Source of the DNA: Penicillus capitatus | Lineage: Eukaryota > Chlorophyta | Direction: 5' to 3' | DNA: 64,000 nucleotides | Assembly: GCA_965649825.1 (NCBI GenBank) | Contig: OZ287702.1 | Span: 558,001-622,000 of the forward strand | Shown: positions 10,451-24,200 of the stretch, piece by piece | Layout: each line of letters begins with the position of its first letter | Numbering within the stretch: position 1 is the first letter of the stretch | Notes under the pieces: generated by a model | The model's database searches: none | What the model saw: the letters and a program-made list of their open reading frames with translations, nothing else | Told to the model about the DNA's origin: nothing | Program-made: the position numbers and the translations under genes

Positions 10451-13169
10451 TTTGAACATTTGCGACACCCAAGCAGCCTCATGTGCTACATACCCGTTCT
10501 GTTGGGGCGCTTCTCCGCACACATTGGACCCCCCTTTTAGGCCCGTGGGCCGGGTTACAGCAAGCCTACCCCCCCCCTCGAGGCCCGTGGGCCGGGTTAC
10601 AGCAAGCCTACCCCCCCCTTTAAGGCCCGTGGGCCGGGTTGCAGCAAGCCTACCCCCCTTTTGGAGCTCGAGGGCCGGGTTACAGCAAGCCTACCCCCTC
10701 CCTTTTGGAGCTCGAGGGCCGGGTTGCAGCAAGCCTACCCCCCCCTTTAAGGCCCGTGGGCCGGGTTGCAGCAAGCCTACCACCCTTTTGGAGCTCGAGA
10801 GCCGGGTTACAGCAAGCCTACCCCCCCTTGGGGCCCGAGGGCCGGGTTACAGCAAGCCTACCCCCTCCCTTTTGGAGCTCGAGGGCCGGGTTACAGCAAG
10901 CCTACCCCCCCTTTTGGAGCTCGAGGGCCGGGTTACAGAAGGCCTACCCCCCCCCCTTTTGGAGCTCGAGGGCCGGGTTACAGCAAGCCTACCCCCCTTG
11001 GGGCCCGAGGGCCGGGTTACAGCAAGCCTACCCCCCTTGGGGCCCGAGGGCCGGGTTACAGCAAGCCTACCCCCCTTTTGGAGCTCGAGGGCCGGGTTAC
11101 AGCAAGCCTACCCCCCCTTGGAGCTCGAGGGCCGGGTTACAGCAAGCCTACCCCCCCTTGGGGCCCGAGGGCCGGGTTACAGCAAGCCTACCCCCCCTTG
11201 AAGCCCGAGGGCCGGGTTACAGCAAGCCTACCCCCCCCCTTGGGGCCCGTGGGCCGGGTTACAGCAAGCCTACCCCCCCTTGGGGCCCGTGGGCCGGGTT
11301 GCAGCAAGCCTACCCCCCCTTGGGGCCCGTGGGCCGGGTTGCAGCAAGCCTACCCCCCTTTTCGAGGCCGCAGTACCGATTTCTCATATTGGACCGCCCA
11401 GGGCCTACTCTACATACCTGTTGGTGAGATTCTTCACTCACATTGGAGCGCTCGGAGCATACGGATTTCTCACATTGGACCGCTCAGAGCATACTGTTTT
11501 CGCCATTTGAACATGTCCGACGCCCAAGCAGCCTCATGTGCTACATACCCGTTCTGTTGGGGCGCTTCTGCACACACATTGGACCCCCCTTGGGGCCCGT
11601 GGGCCGGGTTGCAGCAAGCCTACCCCCCTTTTGGAGCTCGAGGGCCGGGTTACAGCAAGCCTACCCCCCCCCCTTGGGGCCCGTGGGCCGGGTTACAGCA
11701 AGCCCACCCCCCCTTGGGGCCCGTGGGCCGGGTTGCAGCAAGCCTACCCCCTTTGAGGCCCGTGGGCCGGGTTGCAGCAAGCCTACCCCCTTTGAGGCCC
11801 GTGGGCCGGGTTGCAGCAAGCCTACCCCCTTTGAGGCCCGTGGGCCGGGTTACAGCAAGCCTACCCCCTTTGAGGCCGTAGTACTGATTTCTCACATTGG
11901 ACCGCTCACAGCATACTGATTTCTCACATTAGACCGCTCAGAACCAACTCTGCATACCGGTCGATGAGATTCTCCACTCACATTAGGCTTCTCCACTCAC
12001 ATTGGACCGCTCACAGCATACCGATTTCTCACATTAGACCGCTTAGAACCAACTCTGCATACCTGTTGGGGTGCTTCTCCACTCACATTAGGCTTCTCCA
12101 CTCACATTAGGCTTCTCCACTCACATTGGACCGCTCACAGCATACCGATTTCTCACATTAGACCGCTTAGAACCAACTCTACATACCTGTTGGGGTGCTT
12201 CTCCACTCACATTGGACCGCTCACAGCATACCGATTTCTCACATTAGACCGCTTAAAACCAACTCTACATACCTGTCGGGGTGCTTCTCCACTCACATTA
12301 GGCTTCTTCATCCACTCACATTTGACCGCTCGGAGCATACGGATTTCTCACATTGGACCGCTCAGAGCATACTGTTTTCTCCATTTGAACATGTCCGACG
12401 CCCAAGCAGCCTCATGTGCTACATACCCGTTCTGTTGAGGCGCTTCTGCACACACATTGGACCGCTCACAGCATACCGATTTCTCACATTAGACCGCTTA
12501 AAACCAACTCTACATACCTGTCGCGGTGCTTCTCCACTCACATTAGGCTTCTTCATCCACTCACATTTGACCGCTCGGAGCATACGGATTTCTCACATTG
12601 GACCGCTCAGAGCATACTGATTTCTCCATTTGAACATGTTTTGCGCCCAAGCAGCCCCATGTGCTCGTGAGCTTGACCGAGGATGCCACTCTACATACAT
12701 GTTGGGGTGATTCTCCACTCACGTTGGACCGCTCAGAACCAACTCTGCATACCGGTTGGGGTGCTTCTCCACTCCCATTAGGCTTCTCCATCCACGTTGG
12801 ACCGCTCACGGCATACTGATTTCTCACATTAGACCGCTCAGAACCAACTCTGCATACCGGTTGGGGTGCTTCTCCACTCCCATTAGGCTTCTCCATCCAC
12901 GTTGGACCGCTCACGGCATACCGATTTCTCACATTGGACCGCTCAGAACCAACTCTACATACCTGTTGGGGTGTTTCTCTACTCACATTAGGCTTTTTCA
13001 TCCACGTTGGACCGCTCACGGCATACTGATTTCTCACATTAGACCGCTCAGAACCAACTCTGCATACCGGTTGGGGTGCTTCTCCACTCCCATTAGGCTT
13101 CTCCATCCACGTTGGACCGCTCACGGCATACCGATTTCTCACATTAGACCGCTCAGAACCAACTCTGCA
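10451..13169. repeat. Higher-order repeat A, copy 3 (cut by assembly gap)
   Basis: Same order of blocks as copy 2 up to about 13169, where the assembly breaks into 100 N. By comparison with copy 2, about 290 bp of the unit is missing before the next expected boundary. The sequence after the gap resumes inside a GC-rich block of a different arrangement. Confidence 0.88.
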
Positions 13170-13269
13170 NNNNNNNNNNNNNNNNNNNNNNNNNNNNNNN
13201 NNNNNNNNNNNNNNNNNNNNNNNNNNNNNNNNNNNNNNNNNNNNNNNNNNNNNNNNNNNNNNNNNNNNN
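13170..13269. other. Assembly gap (100 N)
   Basis: Exactly 100 N inside the satellite. The left flank is 105-bp family sequence, the right flank GC-rich family. True length and content are unknown; near-identical ~3-kb units make a collapse here likely. Confidence 0.98.
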
Positions 13270-16200
13270 CGGGTTACAGCAAGCCTACCCACCCTATGAG
13301 GCCACAGTACTGATTTCTCACATTGGACCGCTCGGAGCCAACTCTACTTACCGGTTGGTGAGATTCTCCACTCACATTAGGCTTCTTCATCCACATTGGA
13401 CCGCTCAAAGCATACCGATTTCTCACATTAGACCGCTCAGAACCAACTCTGCATACCGGTTAGTGAGATTCTACACTCACATTAGGCTTCTCCATCCACA
13501 TTGGACCGCTCAAAGCATACTGATTTCTCACATTTGAACATTTGCGACACCCAAGCAGCCTCATGTGCTGCATACACGTTCTGTTGGGGCGCTTCTCCGC
13601 ACACATTGGACCCCCCCTTGGGGCCCGTGGGCCGGGTTACAGCAAGCCTACCCCCCCCTTGGGGCCCGTGGGCCGGGTTACAGCAAGCCTACCCCCCCCC
13701 TTGGGGCCCGTGGGCCGGGTTACAGCAAGCCTACCCCCCCCCCTTGGGGCCCGTGGGCCGGGTTACAGCAAGCCTACCCCCCCCTTGGGGCCCGTGGGCC
13801 GGGTTACAGCAAGCCTACCCCCCCTCGAGGCCCGTGGGCCGGGTTACAGCAGCAAGCCTACCCCCCCTTTTGAGGCCGCAGTACTGATTTCTCACATTGG
13901 ACCGCTCGGAGCCAACTCTACATACCGGTTGGTGAGATTCTCCACTCACATTAGGCCTCTTCATCCACATTGGACCGCTCAAAGCATACCGATTTCTCAC
14001 ATTGGACCGCTCAGAACCAACTCTACATACCGGTTGGGGTGCTTCTCCACTCACATTAGGCTTCTCCATCCACATTGGACCGCTCAAAGCATACCGATTT
14101 CTCACATTGGACCGCTCAGAACCAACTCTACATACCGGTTGGGTGTTTCTCCACTCACATTAGGCTTCTTCATCCACATTGGACCGCTCAAAGCATACCG
14201 ATTTCTCACATTGGACCGCTCAGAACCAACTCTACATACCGGTTGGGGTGCTTCTCCACTCACATTAGGCTTCTCCACTCACATTGGACCGCTCACAGCA
14301 TACTGTTTTCCCCATTTGAACATGTTCGACACTTAAGCAGCCTCATGTGCTAAATACCCCGTTCTGTTGGGGCGCTTCTCCACACACATTAAGCTTCTCC
14401 ACTCACATTGGACCGCTCAAAGCATATTGTTTTCTCACATTGGACCGCTCAAAGCATACTGATTCCTCACATTGGACCGCTCAAAGCATACTGATTCCTC
14501 ACATCGGACGCTCAAAGCATACTGATTTCTCACATTGGACCACTCAGAACCAACTCTGCATACCGGTTGGTGAGATTCTCCACTCACATTAGGCTTCTTC
14601 ATCCACATTGGACCGCTCAAAGCATACCGATTTCTCACATTAGACCGCTCAGAACCAACTCTGCATACCGGTTGGTGAGATTCTACACTCACGCTAGGCT
14701 TTTCCATCCACATTGGACCGCTCAAAGCATACCGATTTCTCACATTGGACTGCTCACGGCTTACTCTACATACCGGTTGGTGAGATTCTCCACTCACATT
14801 AGGCTTCTTCATCCACATTGGACCGCTCAAAGCATACCGATTTCTCACATTAGACCGCTCAGAACCAACTCTGCATACCGGTTAGTGAGATTCTACACTC
14901 ACATTAGGCTTCTCCATCCACATTGGACCGCTCAAAGCATACTGATTTCTCACACTTGAACATTTGCGACACCCAAGCAGCCTCATGTGCTACATACCCG
15001 TTCTGTTGGGGCGCTTCTCCGCACACATTGGACCCCCCTTTTAGGCCCGTGGGCCGGGTTACAGCAAGCCTACCCCCCCTTGGGGCCCGTGGGCCGGGTT
15101 ACAGCAAGCCTACCCCCCCTTGGGGCCCGTGGGCCGGGTTACAGCAAGCCTACCCCCCTTGGGGCCCGTGGGCCGGGTTACAGCAAGCCTACCCACCCCC
15201 CTTGGGGCCCGTGGGCCGGGTTACAGCAAGCCTACCCCCCCTTGGGGCCCGTGGGCCGGGTTACAGCAAGCCTACCCCCCCCCTTTGGGGCCCGTGGGCC
15301 GGGTTACAGCAAGCCTACCCACCCTATGAGGCCACAGTACTGATTTCTCACATTGGACCGCTCGGAGCCAACTCTACTTACCGGTTGGTGAGATTCTCCA
15401 CTCACATTAGGCTTCTTCATCCACATTGGACCGCTCAAAGCATACCGATTTCTCACATTAGACCGCTCAGAACCAACTCTGCATACCGGTTAGTGAGATT
15501 CTACACTCACATTAGGCTTCTCCATCCACATTGGACCGCTCGGAGCATACCGATTTCTCACACTTGAACATTTGCGACACCCAAGCAGCCTCATGTGCTA
15601 CATACCCGTTCTGTTGGGGCGCTTCTCCGCACACATTGGACCCCCTTTTAGGCCCGTGGGCCGGGTTACAGCAAGCCTACCCCCCCTTGGGGCCCGTGGG
15701 CCGGGTTACAGCAAGCCTACCCCCCCTTGGGGCCCGTGGGCCGGGTTACAGCAAGCCTACCCCCCTTGGGGCCCGTGGGCCGGGTTACAGCAAGCCTACC
15801 CACCCTATGAGGCCACAGTACTGATTTCTCACATTGGACCGCTCAGAACCAACTCTGCATACCGGTTAGTGAGATTCTACACTCACATTAGGCTTCTCCA
15901 TCCACATTGGACCGCTCAAAGCATACTGATTTCTCACATTTGAACATTTGCGACACCCAAGCAGCCTCATGTGCTACATACACGTTCTGTTGGGGCGCTT
16001 CTCCGCACACATTGGACCGCTCGGAGCATACCGATTTCTCACATTAGACCGCTCAGAACCAACTCTGCATACCGGTTGGTGAGATTCTACACTCACGCTA
16101 GGCTTTTCCATCCACATTAGACCGCTCATAGCATACTGATTTCTCACATTTGAACATTTGCGACACCCAAGCAGCCTCATGATGTCTACATACACGTTCT

Positions 16201-17102
16201 GTTGGGGCGCTTCTCCGCACACATTGGACCCCCCCCTTGGGGCCCGTGGGCCGGGTTACAGCAAGCCTACCCCCCCCCTTGGGGCCCGTGGGCCGGGTTA
16301 CAGCAAGCCTACCCCCCCCCTTGGGGCCCGTGGGCCGGGTTACAGCAAGCCTACCCCCCCCCTTGGGGCCCGTGGGCCGGGTTACAGCAAGCCTACCCCC
16401 CCCTTGGGGCCCGTGGGCCGGGTTACAGCAAGCCTACCCCCCCCTTGGGGCCCGTGGGCCGGGTTACAGCAAGCCTACCCCCCCCCCTTGGGGCCCCGTG
16501 GGCCGGGTTACAGCAAGCCTACCCCCCCCCTTGGGGCCCGTGGGCCGGGTTACAGCAAGCCTACCCCCCCCCCTTGGGGCCCGTGGGCCGGGTTACAGCA
16601 AGCCTACCCACCCTATGAGGCCACAGTACTGATTTCTCACATTGGACCGCTCGGAGCCAACTCTACTTACCGGTTGGTGAGATTCTCCACTCACATTAGG
16701 CTTCTTCATCCACATTGGACCGCTCAAAGCATACCGATTTCTCACATTAGACCGCTCAGAACCAACTCTGCATACCGGTTAGTGAGATTCTACACTCACA
16801 TTAGGCTTCTCCATCCACATTGGACCGCTCAAAGCATACTGATTTCTCACACTTGAACATTTGCGACACCCAAGCAGCCTCATGTGCTACATACCCGTTC
16901 TGTTGGGGCGCTTCTCCGCACACATTGGACCCCCCTTTTAGGCCCGTGGGCCGGGTTACAGCAAGCCTACCCCCCCTTGGGGCCCGTGGGCCGGGTTACA
17001 GCAAGCCTACCCCCCCTTGGGGCCCGTGGGCCGGGTTACAGCAAGCCTACCCCCCTTGGGGCCCGTGGGCCGGGGTTACAGCAAGCCTACCCACCCTATG
17101 AG

Positions 17103-20100
17103 GCCACAGTACTGATTTCTCACATTGGACCGCTCGGAGCCAACTCTACATACCGGTTGGTGAGATTCTCCACTCACATTAGGCTTCTTCATCCACATTG
17201 GACCGCTCAAAGCATACCGATTTCTCACATTAGACCGCTCAGAACCAACTCTGCATACCGGTTGGTGAGATTCTACACTCACGCTAGGCTTTTCCATCCA
17301 CATTAGACCGCTCATAGCATACTGATTTCTCACATTTGAACATTTGCGACACCCAAGCAGCCTCATGTGCTACATACACGTTCTGTTGGGGCGCTTCTCC
17401 GCACACATTGGACCGCTCGGAGCATACCGATTTCTCACATTAGACCGCTCAGAACCAACTCTGCATACCGGTTGGTGAGATTCTACACTCACGCTAGGCT
17501 TTTCCATCCACATTAGACCGCTCATAGCATACTGATTTCTCACATTTGAACATTTGCGACACCCAAGCAGCCTCATGTGCTACATACACGTTCTGTTGGG
17601 GCGCTTCTCCGCACACATTGGACCCCCCCCCTTGGGGCCCGTGGGCCGGGTTACAGCAAGCCTACCCCCCCCCTTGGGGCCCGTGGGCCGGGTTACAGCA
17701 AGCCTACCCCCCCCCCCTTGGGGCCCGTGGGCCGGGTTACAGCAAGCCTACCCCCCCCCCTTGGGGCCCGTGGGCCGGGTTACAGCAAGCCTACCCCCCT
17801 TGGGGCCCGTGGGCCGGGTTACAGCAAGCCTACCCCCCCCTTTGGGGCCCGTGGGCCGGGTTACAGCAAGCCTACCCACCCTATGAGGCCACAGTACTGA
17901 TTTCTCACATTGGACCGCTCGGAGCCAACTCTACTTACCGGTTGGTGAGATTCTCCACTCACATTAGGCTTCTTCATCCACATTGGACCGCTCAAAGCAT
18001 ACCGATTTCTCACATTAGACCGCTCAGAACCAACTCTGCATACCGGTTAGTGAGATTCTACACTCACATTAGGCTTCTCCATCCACATTGGACCGCTCAA
18101 AGCATACTGATTTCTCACATTTGAACATTTGCGACACCCAAGCAGCCTCATGTGCTGCATACACGTTCTGTTGGGGCGCTTCTCCGCACACATTGGACCC
18201 CCCCTTGGGGCCCGTGGGCCGGGTTACAGCAAGCCTACCCCCCCCTTGGGGCCCGTGGGCCGGGTTACAGCAAGCCTACCCCCCCCCCTTGGGGCCCGTG
18301 GGCCGGGTTACAGCAAGCCTACCCCCCCCCCCTTGGGGCCCGTGGGCCGGGTTACAGCAAGCCTACCCCCCCCCTTGGGGCCCGTGGGCCGGGTTACAGC
18401 AAGCCTACCCCCCCTCGAGGCCCGTGGGCCGGGTTACAGCAGCAAGCCTACCCCCCCTTTTGAGGCCGCAGTACTGATTTCTCACATTGGACCGCTCGGA
18501 GCCAACTCTACATACCGGTTGGTGAGATTCTCCACTCACATTAGGCCTCTTCATCCACATTGGACCGCTCAAAGCATACCGATTTCTCACATTGGACCGC
18601 TCAGAACCAACTCTACATACCGGTTGGGGTGCTTCTCCACTCACATTAGGCTTCTCCACTCACATTGGACCGCTCACAGCATACTGTTTTCCCCATTTGA
18701 ACATGTTCGACACTTAAGCAGCCTCATGTGCTAAATACCCGTTCTGTTGGGGCGCTTCTCCACACACATTAAGCTTCTCCACTCACATTGGACCGCTCAA
18801 AGCATATTGTTTTCTCACATTGGACCGCTCAAAGCATACTGATTCCTCACATTGGACCGCTCAAAGCATACTGATTCCTCACATCGGACCGCTCAAAGCA
18901 TACTGATTTCTCACATTGGACCACTCAGAACCAACTCTGCATACCGGTTGGTGCGATTCTCCACTCACATTAGGCTTCTCCGCTCACCTTGGACCGCTCA
19001 AAGCATACTGATTTCTCACATCGGACCGCTCAGGGCCTGCTCTACATACCGGTTGGTGAGATTCTCCACTCACATTAGGCTTCTCCATCCACATTGGACC
19101 GCTCGGAGCATATTGATTTCTCACATTGGACCGCTCAAAGCATACTCTACATACCGGTTGGTGAGATTCTCCACTCACATTAGGCTTCTTCATCCACATT
19201 GGACCGCTCGGAGCATATTGATTTCTCACATTAGACCGCTCAGAACCAACTCTGCATACCGGTTGGTGAGATTCTCCACTCACATTAGGCTTCTTCATCC
19301 ACATTGGACCGCTCGGAGCATATTGATTTCTCACATTAGACCGCTCAGAACCAACTCTGCATACCGGTTGGTGAGATTCTCCACTCACATTAGGCTTCTC
19401 CACTCACATTAGACCGCTCAAAGCATATTGATTTCTCACATTGGACCGCTCGGAGCATATTGATTTCTCCATTTGAACATGTCCGACGCCCAAGCAGCCT
19501 CATGTGCTACATACCCGTTCTGTTGGGGCGCTTCTGCACACACATTGGACCCCCCCCCTTGGGGCTCGTAGGCCGGGTTGCAGCAAGCCTACCCCCTTTT
19601 GGAGCTCGAGGGCCGGGTTACAGCAAGCCTACCCTCCTTGAGGCTCGAGGGCCGGGTTTTAGCAAGCCTACCCTCCTTGAGGCTCGAGGGCCGGGTTTCA
19701 GCAAGCCTACCGCCCTATTTTGAGGCCGCAGTACCGATTTCTAATATTGGACCGCCCAGGGCCTACTCTACATACCGGTTGGTGAGATTCTCCACTCACA
19801 TTAGGCTTTTCCATCCACATTAGACCGCTCACAGCATACGGATTTCTCACATTGGACCGCTCAGAGCATACTGATTTCCCCATTTGAACATGTACGACAC
19901 CCACTACATACCCGTTCTGTTGGGGCGCTTCTCCACACACATTGGAACCCCCCTTGGGGCCCGTGGGCCGGGTTACAGCAAGCCTACCCCCTCCCTTTTG
20001 GAGCTCGAGGGCCGGGTTAGAGCAAGCCTACCCCCCCCTTGGGGCCCGTGGGCCGGGTTGCAGCAAGCCTACCCCCCTTTAAGGCCTGTGGGCCGGGTTG

Positions 20101-21205
20101 CAGCAAGCCTACCCCCTTGTGGCCCGAGGGCCGGGTTACAACAAGCCTACCCCCCCTTTTGGAGCTCGAGGGCCGGGTTACAGCAAGCCTACCGCCCTAT
20201 TTTGAGGCCGCAGTACCGATTTCTCATATTGGACCGCCCAAGGCCTACTCTACATACATGTTGGGGTGATTCTCCACTCACATTAGGCTTCTTCTTCTCC
20301 ACTCACATTTGACCGCTCGGAGCATACGGATTTCTCACATTGGACCGCTCACAGCATACTGATTTCCCCATTTGAAAATGTACGACACCCAAGCAGCCTC
20401 ATGTGCTACATACCCGTTCTGTTGAGGCGCTTCTGCACACACATTGGACCCCCCCTTGGGGCCCGTGGGCCGGGTTGCAGCAAGCCTACCCCCTCCCTTT
20501 TGGAGCTCGAGGGCCGGGTTGCAGCAAGCCTACCCCCCCCTTTAAGGCCCGTGGGCCGGGTTGCAGCAAGCCTACCACCCTTTTGGAGCTCGAGAGCCGG
20601 GTTACAGCAAGCCTACCCCCCCCTTTAAGGCCCGTGGGCCGGGTTGCAGCAAGCCTACCACCCTTTTGGAGCTCGAGAGCCGGGTTACAGCAAGCCTACC
20701 CCCCTTTTGGAGCTCGAGGGCCGGGTTGCAGCAAGCCTACCCCCCCTTTTGGAGCTCGAGGGCCGGGTTACAGCAAGCCTACCCTCCTTGAGGCTCGAGG
20801 GCCGGGTTTCAGCAAGCCTACCGCCCTATTTTGAGGCCGCAGTACCGATTTCTAATATTGGACCGCCCAGGGCCTACTCTACATACCGGTTGGTGAGATT
20901 CTCCACTCACATTAGGCTTCTTCTCCACTCACATTTGACCGCTCGGAGCATACGGATTTCTCACATTGGACCGCTCAGAGCATACTGATTTCCCTATTTG
21001 AAGATGTACGACACCCAAGCAGCCTCATGTGCTACATACCCGTTCTGTTGGGGCGCTTCTCCACACACATTGGACCCCCCTTGGGGCCCGTGGGCCGGGT
21101 TACAGCAAGCCTACCCCCCCTTGGGGCCCGTGGGCCGGGTTACAGCAAGCCTACCCCCCTTGGGGCCCGTGGGCCGGGTTACAGCAAGCCTACCCACCCT
21201 ATGAG
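17103..21205. repeat. Higher-order repeat B, copy 1
   Basis: The order of blocks here recurs at 21206-25650. Landmark offsets are 4103 bp at the left end (17370 to 21473), 4219 in the middle (18088 to 22307) and 4428 further right (18852 to 23280). Sequence between landmarks is near identical. The left part of the same arrangement is also seen, rearranged, at 13355-17100. Confidence 0.85.
18960..19470. repeat. 105-bp satellite family (clearest stretch)
   Basis: The landmark 'ggttggtgagattc' recurs at 19051, 19156, 19261 and 19366, an exact 105-bp period. The unit is itself composite: 'cacattggaccgctc' occurs twice per unit, once followed by AAAGCATAC-GATTT and once by AGAACCAACTCT-CATACCGG, and is followed by 'actcacattaggcttctcc'. 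In places the 32-bp sub-unit repeats alone (for example 14400-14540). Copies of the family fill the intervals between GC-rich blocks throughout 4.4-26.4 kb, for example 5880-7440, 8885-10450, 11890-13169, 13880-14960 and 22690-23900. Confidence 0.92.
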
Positions 21206-24200
21206 GCCACAGTACTGATTTCTCACATTAGACCGCTCAGAACCAACTCTGCATACCGGTTGGTGAGATTCTCCACTCACATTAGGCTTCTTCATCCACA
21301 TTGGACCGCTCAAAGCATACCGATTTCTCACATTAGACCGCTCAGAACCAACTCTGCATACCGGTTGGTGAGATTCTACACTCACGCTAGGCTTTTCCAT
21401 CCACATTAGACCGCTCATAGCATACTGATTTCTCACATTTGAACATTTGCGACACCCAAGCAGCCTCATGTGCTACATACACGTTCTGTTGGGGCGCTTC
21501 TCCGCACACATTGGACCGCTCGGAGCATACCGATTTCTCACATTAGACCGCTCAGAACCAACTCTGCATACCGGTTGGTGAGATTCTACACTCACGCTAG
21601 GCTTTTCCATCCACATTAGACCGCTCATAGCATACTGATTTCTCACATTTGAACATTTGCGACACCCAAGCAGCCTCATGTGCTACATACACGTTCTGTT
21701 GGGGCGCTTCTCCGCACACATTGGACCCCCCTTGGGGCCCGTGGGCCGGGTTACAGCAAGCCTACCCCCCCCCTTGGGGCCCGTGGGCCGGGTTACAGCA
21801 AGCCTACCCCCCCCCTTGGGGCCCGTGGGCCGGGTTACAGCAAGCCTACCCCCCCCTTGGGGCCCGTGGGCCGGGTTACAGCAAGCCTACCCCCCCCTTG
21901 GGGCCCGTGGGCCGGGTTACAGCAAGCCTACCCACCCCCCTTGGGGCCCGTGGGCCGGGTTACAGCAAGCCTACCCCCCCTTGGGGCCCGTGGGCCGGGT
22001 TACAGCAAGCCTACCCCCCTTGGGGCCCGTGGGCCGGGTTACAGCAAGCCTACCCCCCCTTTGGGGCCCGTGGGCCGGGTTACAGCAAGCCTACCCACCC
22101 TATGAGGCCACAGTACTGATTTCTCACATTGGACCGCTCGGAGCCAACTCTACTTACCGGTTGGTGAGATTCTCCACTCACATTAGGCTTCTTCATCCAC
22201 ATTGGACCGCTCAAAGCATACCGATTTCTCACATTAGACCGCTCAGAACCAACTCTGCATACCGGTTAGTGAGATTCTACACTCACATTAGGCTTCTCCA
22301 TCCACATTGGACCGCTCAAAGCATACTGATTTCTCACATTTGAACATTTGCGACACCCAAGCAGCCTCATGTGCTGCATACACGTTCTGTTGGGGCGCTT
22401 CTCCGCACACATTGGACCCCCCCTTGGGGCCCGTGGGCCGGGTTACAGCAAGCCCACCCCCCCCCCTTGGGGCCCGTGGGCCGGGTTACAGCAAGCCTAC
22501 CCCCCCCTTGGGGCCCGTGGGCCGGGTTACAGCAAGCCTACCCCCCCCCTTGGGGCCCGTGGGCCGGGTTACAGCAAGCCTACCCCCCCCCCTTGGGGCC
22601 CGTGGGCCGGGTTACAGCAAGCCTACCCCCCCTCGAGGCCCGTGGGCCGGGTTACAGCAGCAAGCCTACCCCCCCTTTTGAGGCCGCAGTACTGATTTCT
22701 CACATTGGACCGCTCGGAGCCAACTCTACATACCGGTTGGTGAGATTCTCCACTCACATTAGGCCTCTTCATCCACATTGGACCGCTCAAAGCATACCGA
22801 TTTCTCACATTGGACCGCTCAGAACCAACTCTACATACCGGTTGGGGTGCTTCTCCACTCACATTAGGCTTCTCCATCCACATTGGACCGCTCAAAGCAT
22901 ACCGATTTCTCACATTGGACCGCTCAGAACCAACTCTACATACCGGTTGGGGTGTTTCTCCACTCACATTAGGCTTCTTCATCCACATTGGACCGCTCAA
23001 AGCATACCGATTTCTCACATTGGACCGCTCAGAACCAACTCTACATACCGGTTGGGGTGCTTCTCCACTCACATTAGGCTTCTCCACTCACATTGGACCG
23101 CTCACAGCATACTGTTTTCCCCATTTGAACATGTTCGACACTTAAGCAGCCTCATGTGCTAAATACCCGTTCTGTTGGGGCGCTTCTCCACACACATTAA
23201 GCTTCTCCACTCACATTGGACCGCTCAAAGCATATTGTTTTCTCACATTGGACCGCTCAAAGCATACTGATTCCTCACATTGGACCGCTCAAAGCATACT
23301 GATTCCTCACATCGGACCGCTCAAAGCATACTGATTTCTCACATTGGACCACTCAGAACCAACTCTGCATACCGGTTGGTGCGATTCTCCACTCACATTA
23401 GGCTTCTCCGCTCACCTTGGACCGCTCAAAGCATACTGATTTCTCACATCGGACCGCTCAGGGCCTGCTCTACATACCGGTTGGTGAGATTCTCCACTCA
23501 CATTAGGCTTCTCCATCCACATTGGACCGCTCGGAGCATATTGATTTCTCACATTGGACCGCTCAAAGCATACTCTACATACCGGTTGGTGAGATTCTCC
23601 ACTCACATTAGGCTTCTTCATCCACATTGGACCGCTCGGAGCATATTGATTTCTCACATTAGACCGCTCAGAACCAACTCTGCATACCGGTTGGTGAGAT
23701 TCTCCACTCACATTAGGCTTCTTCATCCACATTGGACCGCTCGGAGCATATTGATTTCTCACATTAGACCGCTCAGAACCAACTCTGCATACCGGTTGGT
23801 GAGATTCTCCACTCACATTAGGCTTCTCCACTCACATTAGACCGCTCAAAGCATATTGATTTCTCACATTGGACCGCTCGGAGCATATTGATTTCTCCAT
23901 TTGAACATGTCCGACGCCCAAGCAGCCTCATGTGCTACATACCCGTTCTGTTGGGGCGCTTCTGCACACACATTGGACCCCCCCCTTGGGGCTCGTAGGC
24001 CGGGTTGCAGCAAGCCTACCCCCTTTTGGAGCTCGAGGGCCGGGTTACAGCAAGCCTACCCTCCTTGAGGCTCGAGGGCCGGGTTTTAGCAAGCCTACCC
24101 TCCTTGAGGCTCGAGGGCCGGGTTTCAGCAAGCCTACCGCCCTATTTTGAGGCCGCAGTACCGATTTCTAATATTGGACCGCCCAGGGCCTACTCTACAT

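Noticed and set aside
13605-18470. CRISPR-like appearance (constant ~20-nt core with regular spacing)
   Set aside because: The sequence between cores is repetitive and drawn from a few linker classes, not unique spacers. There are no cas genes, and neighbouring genes have introns.
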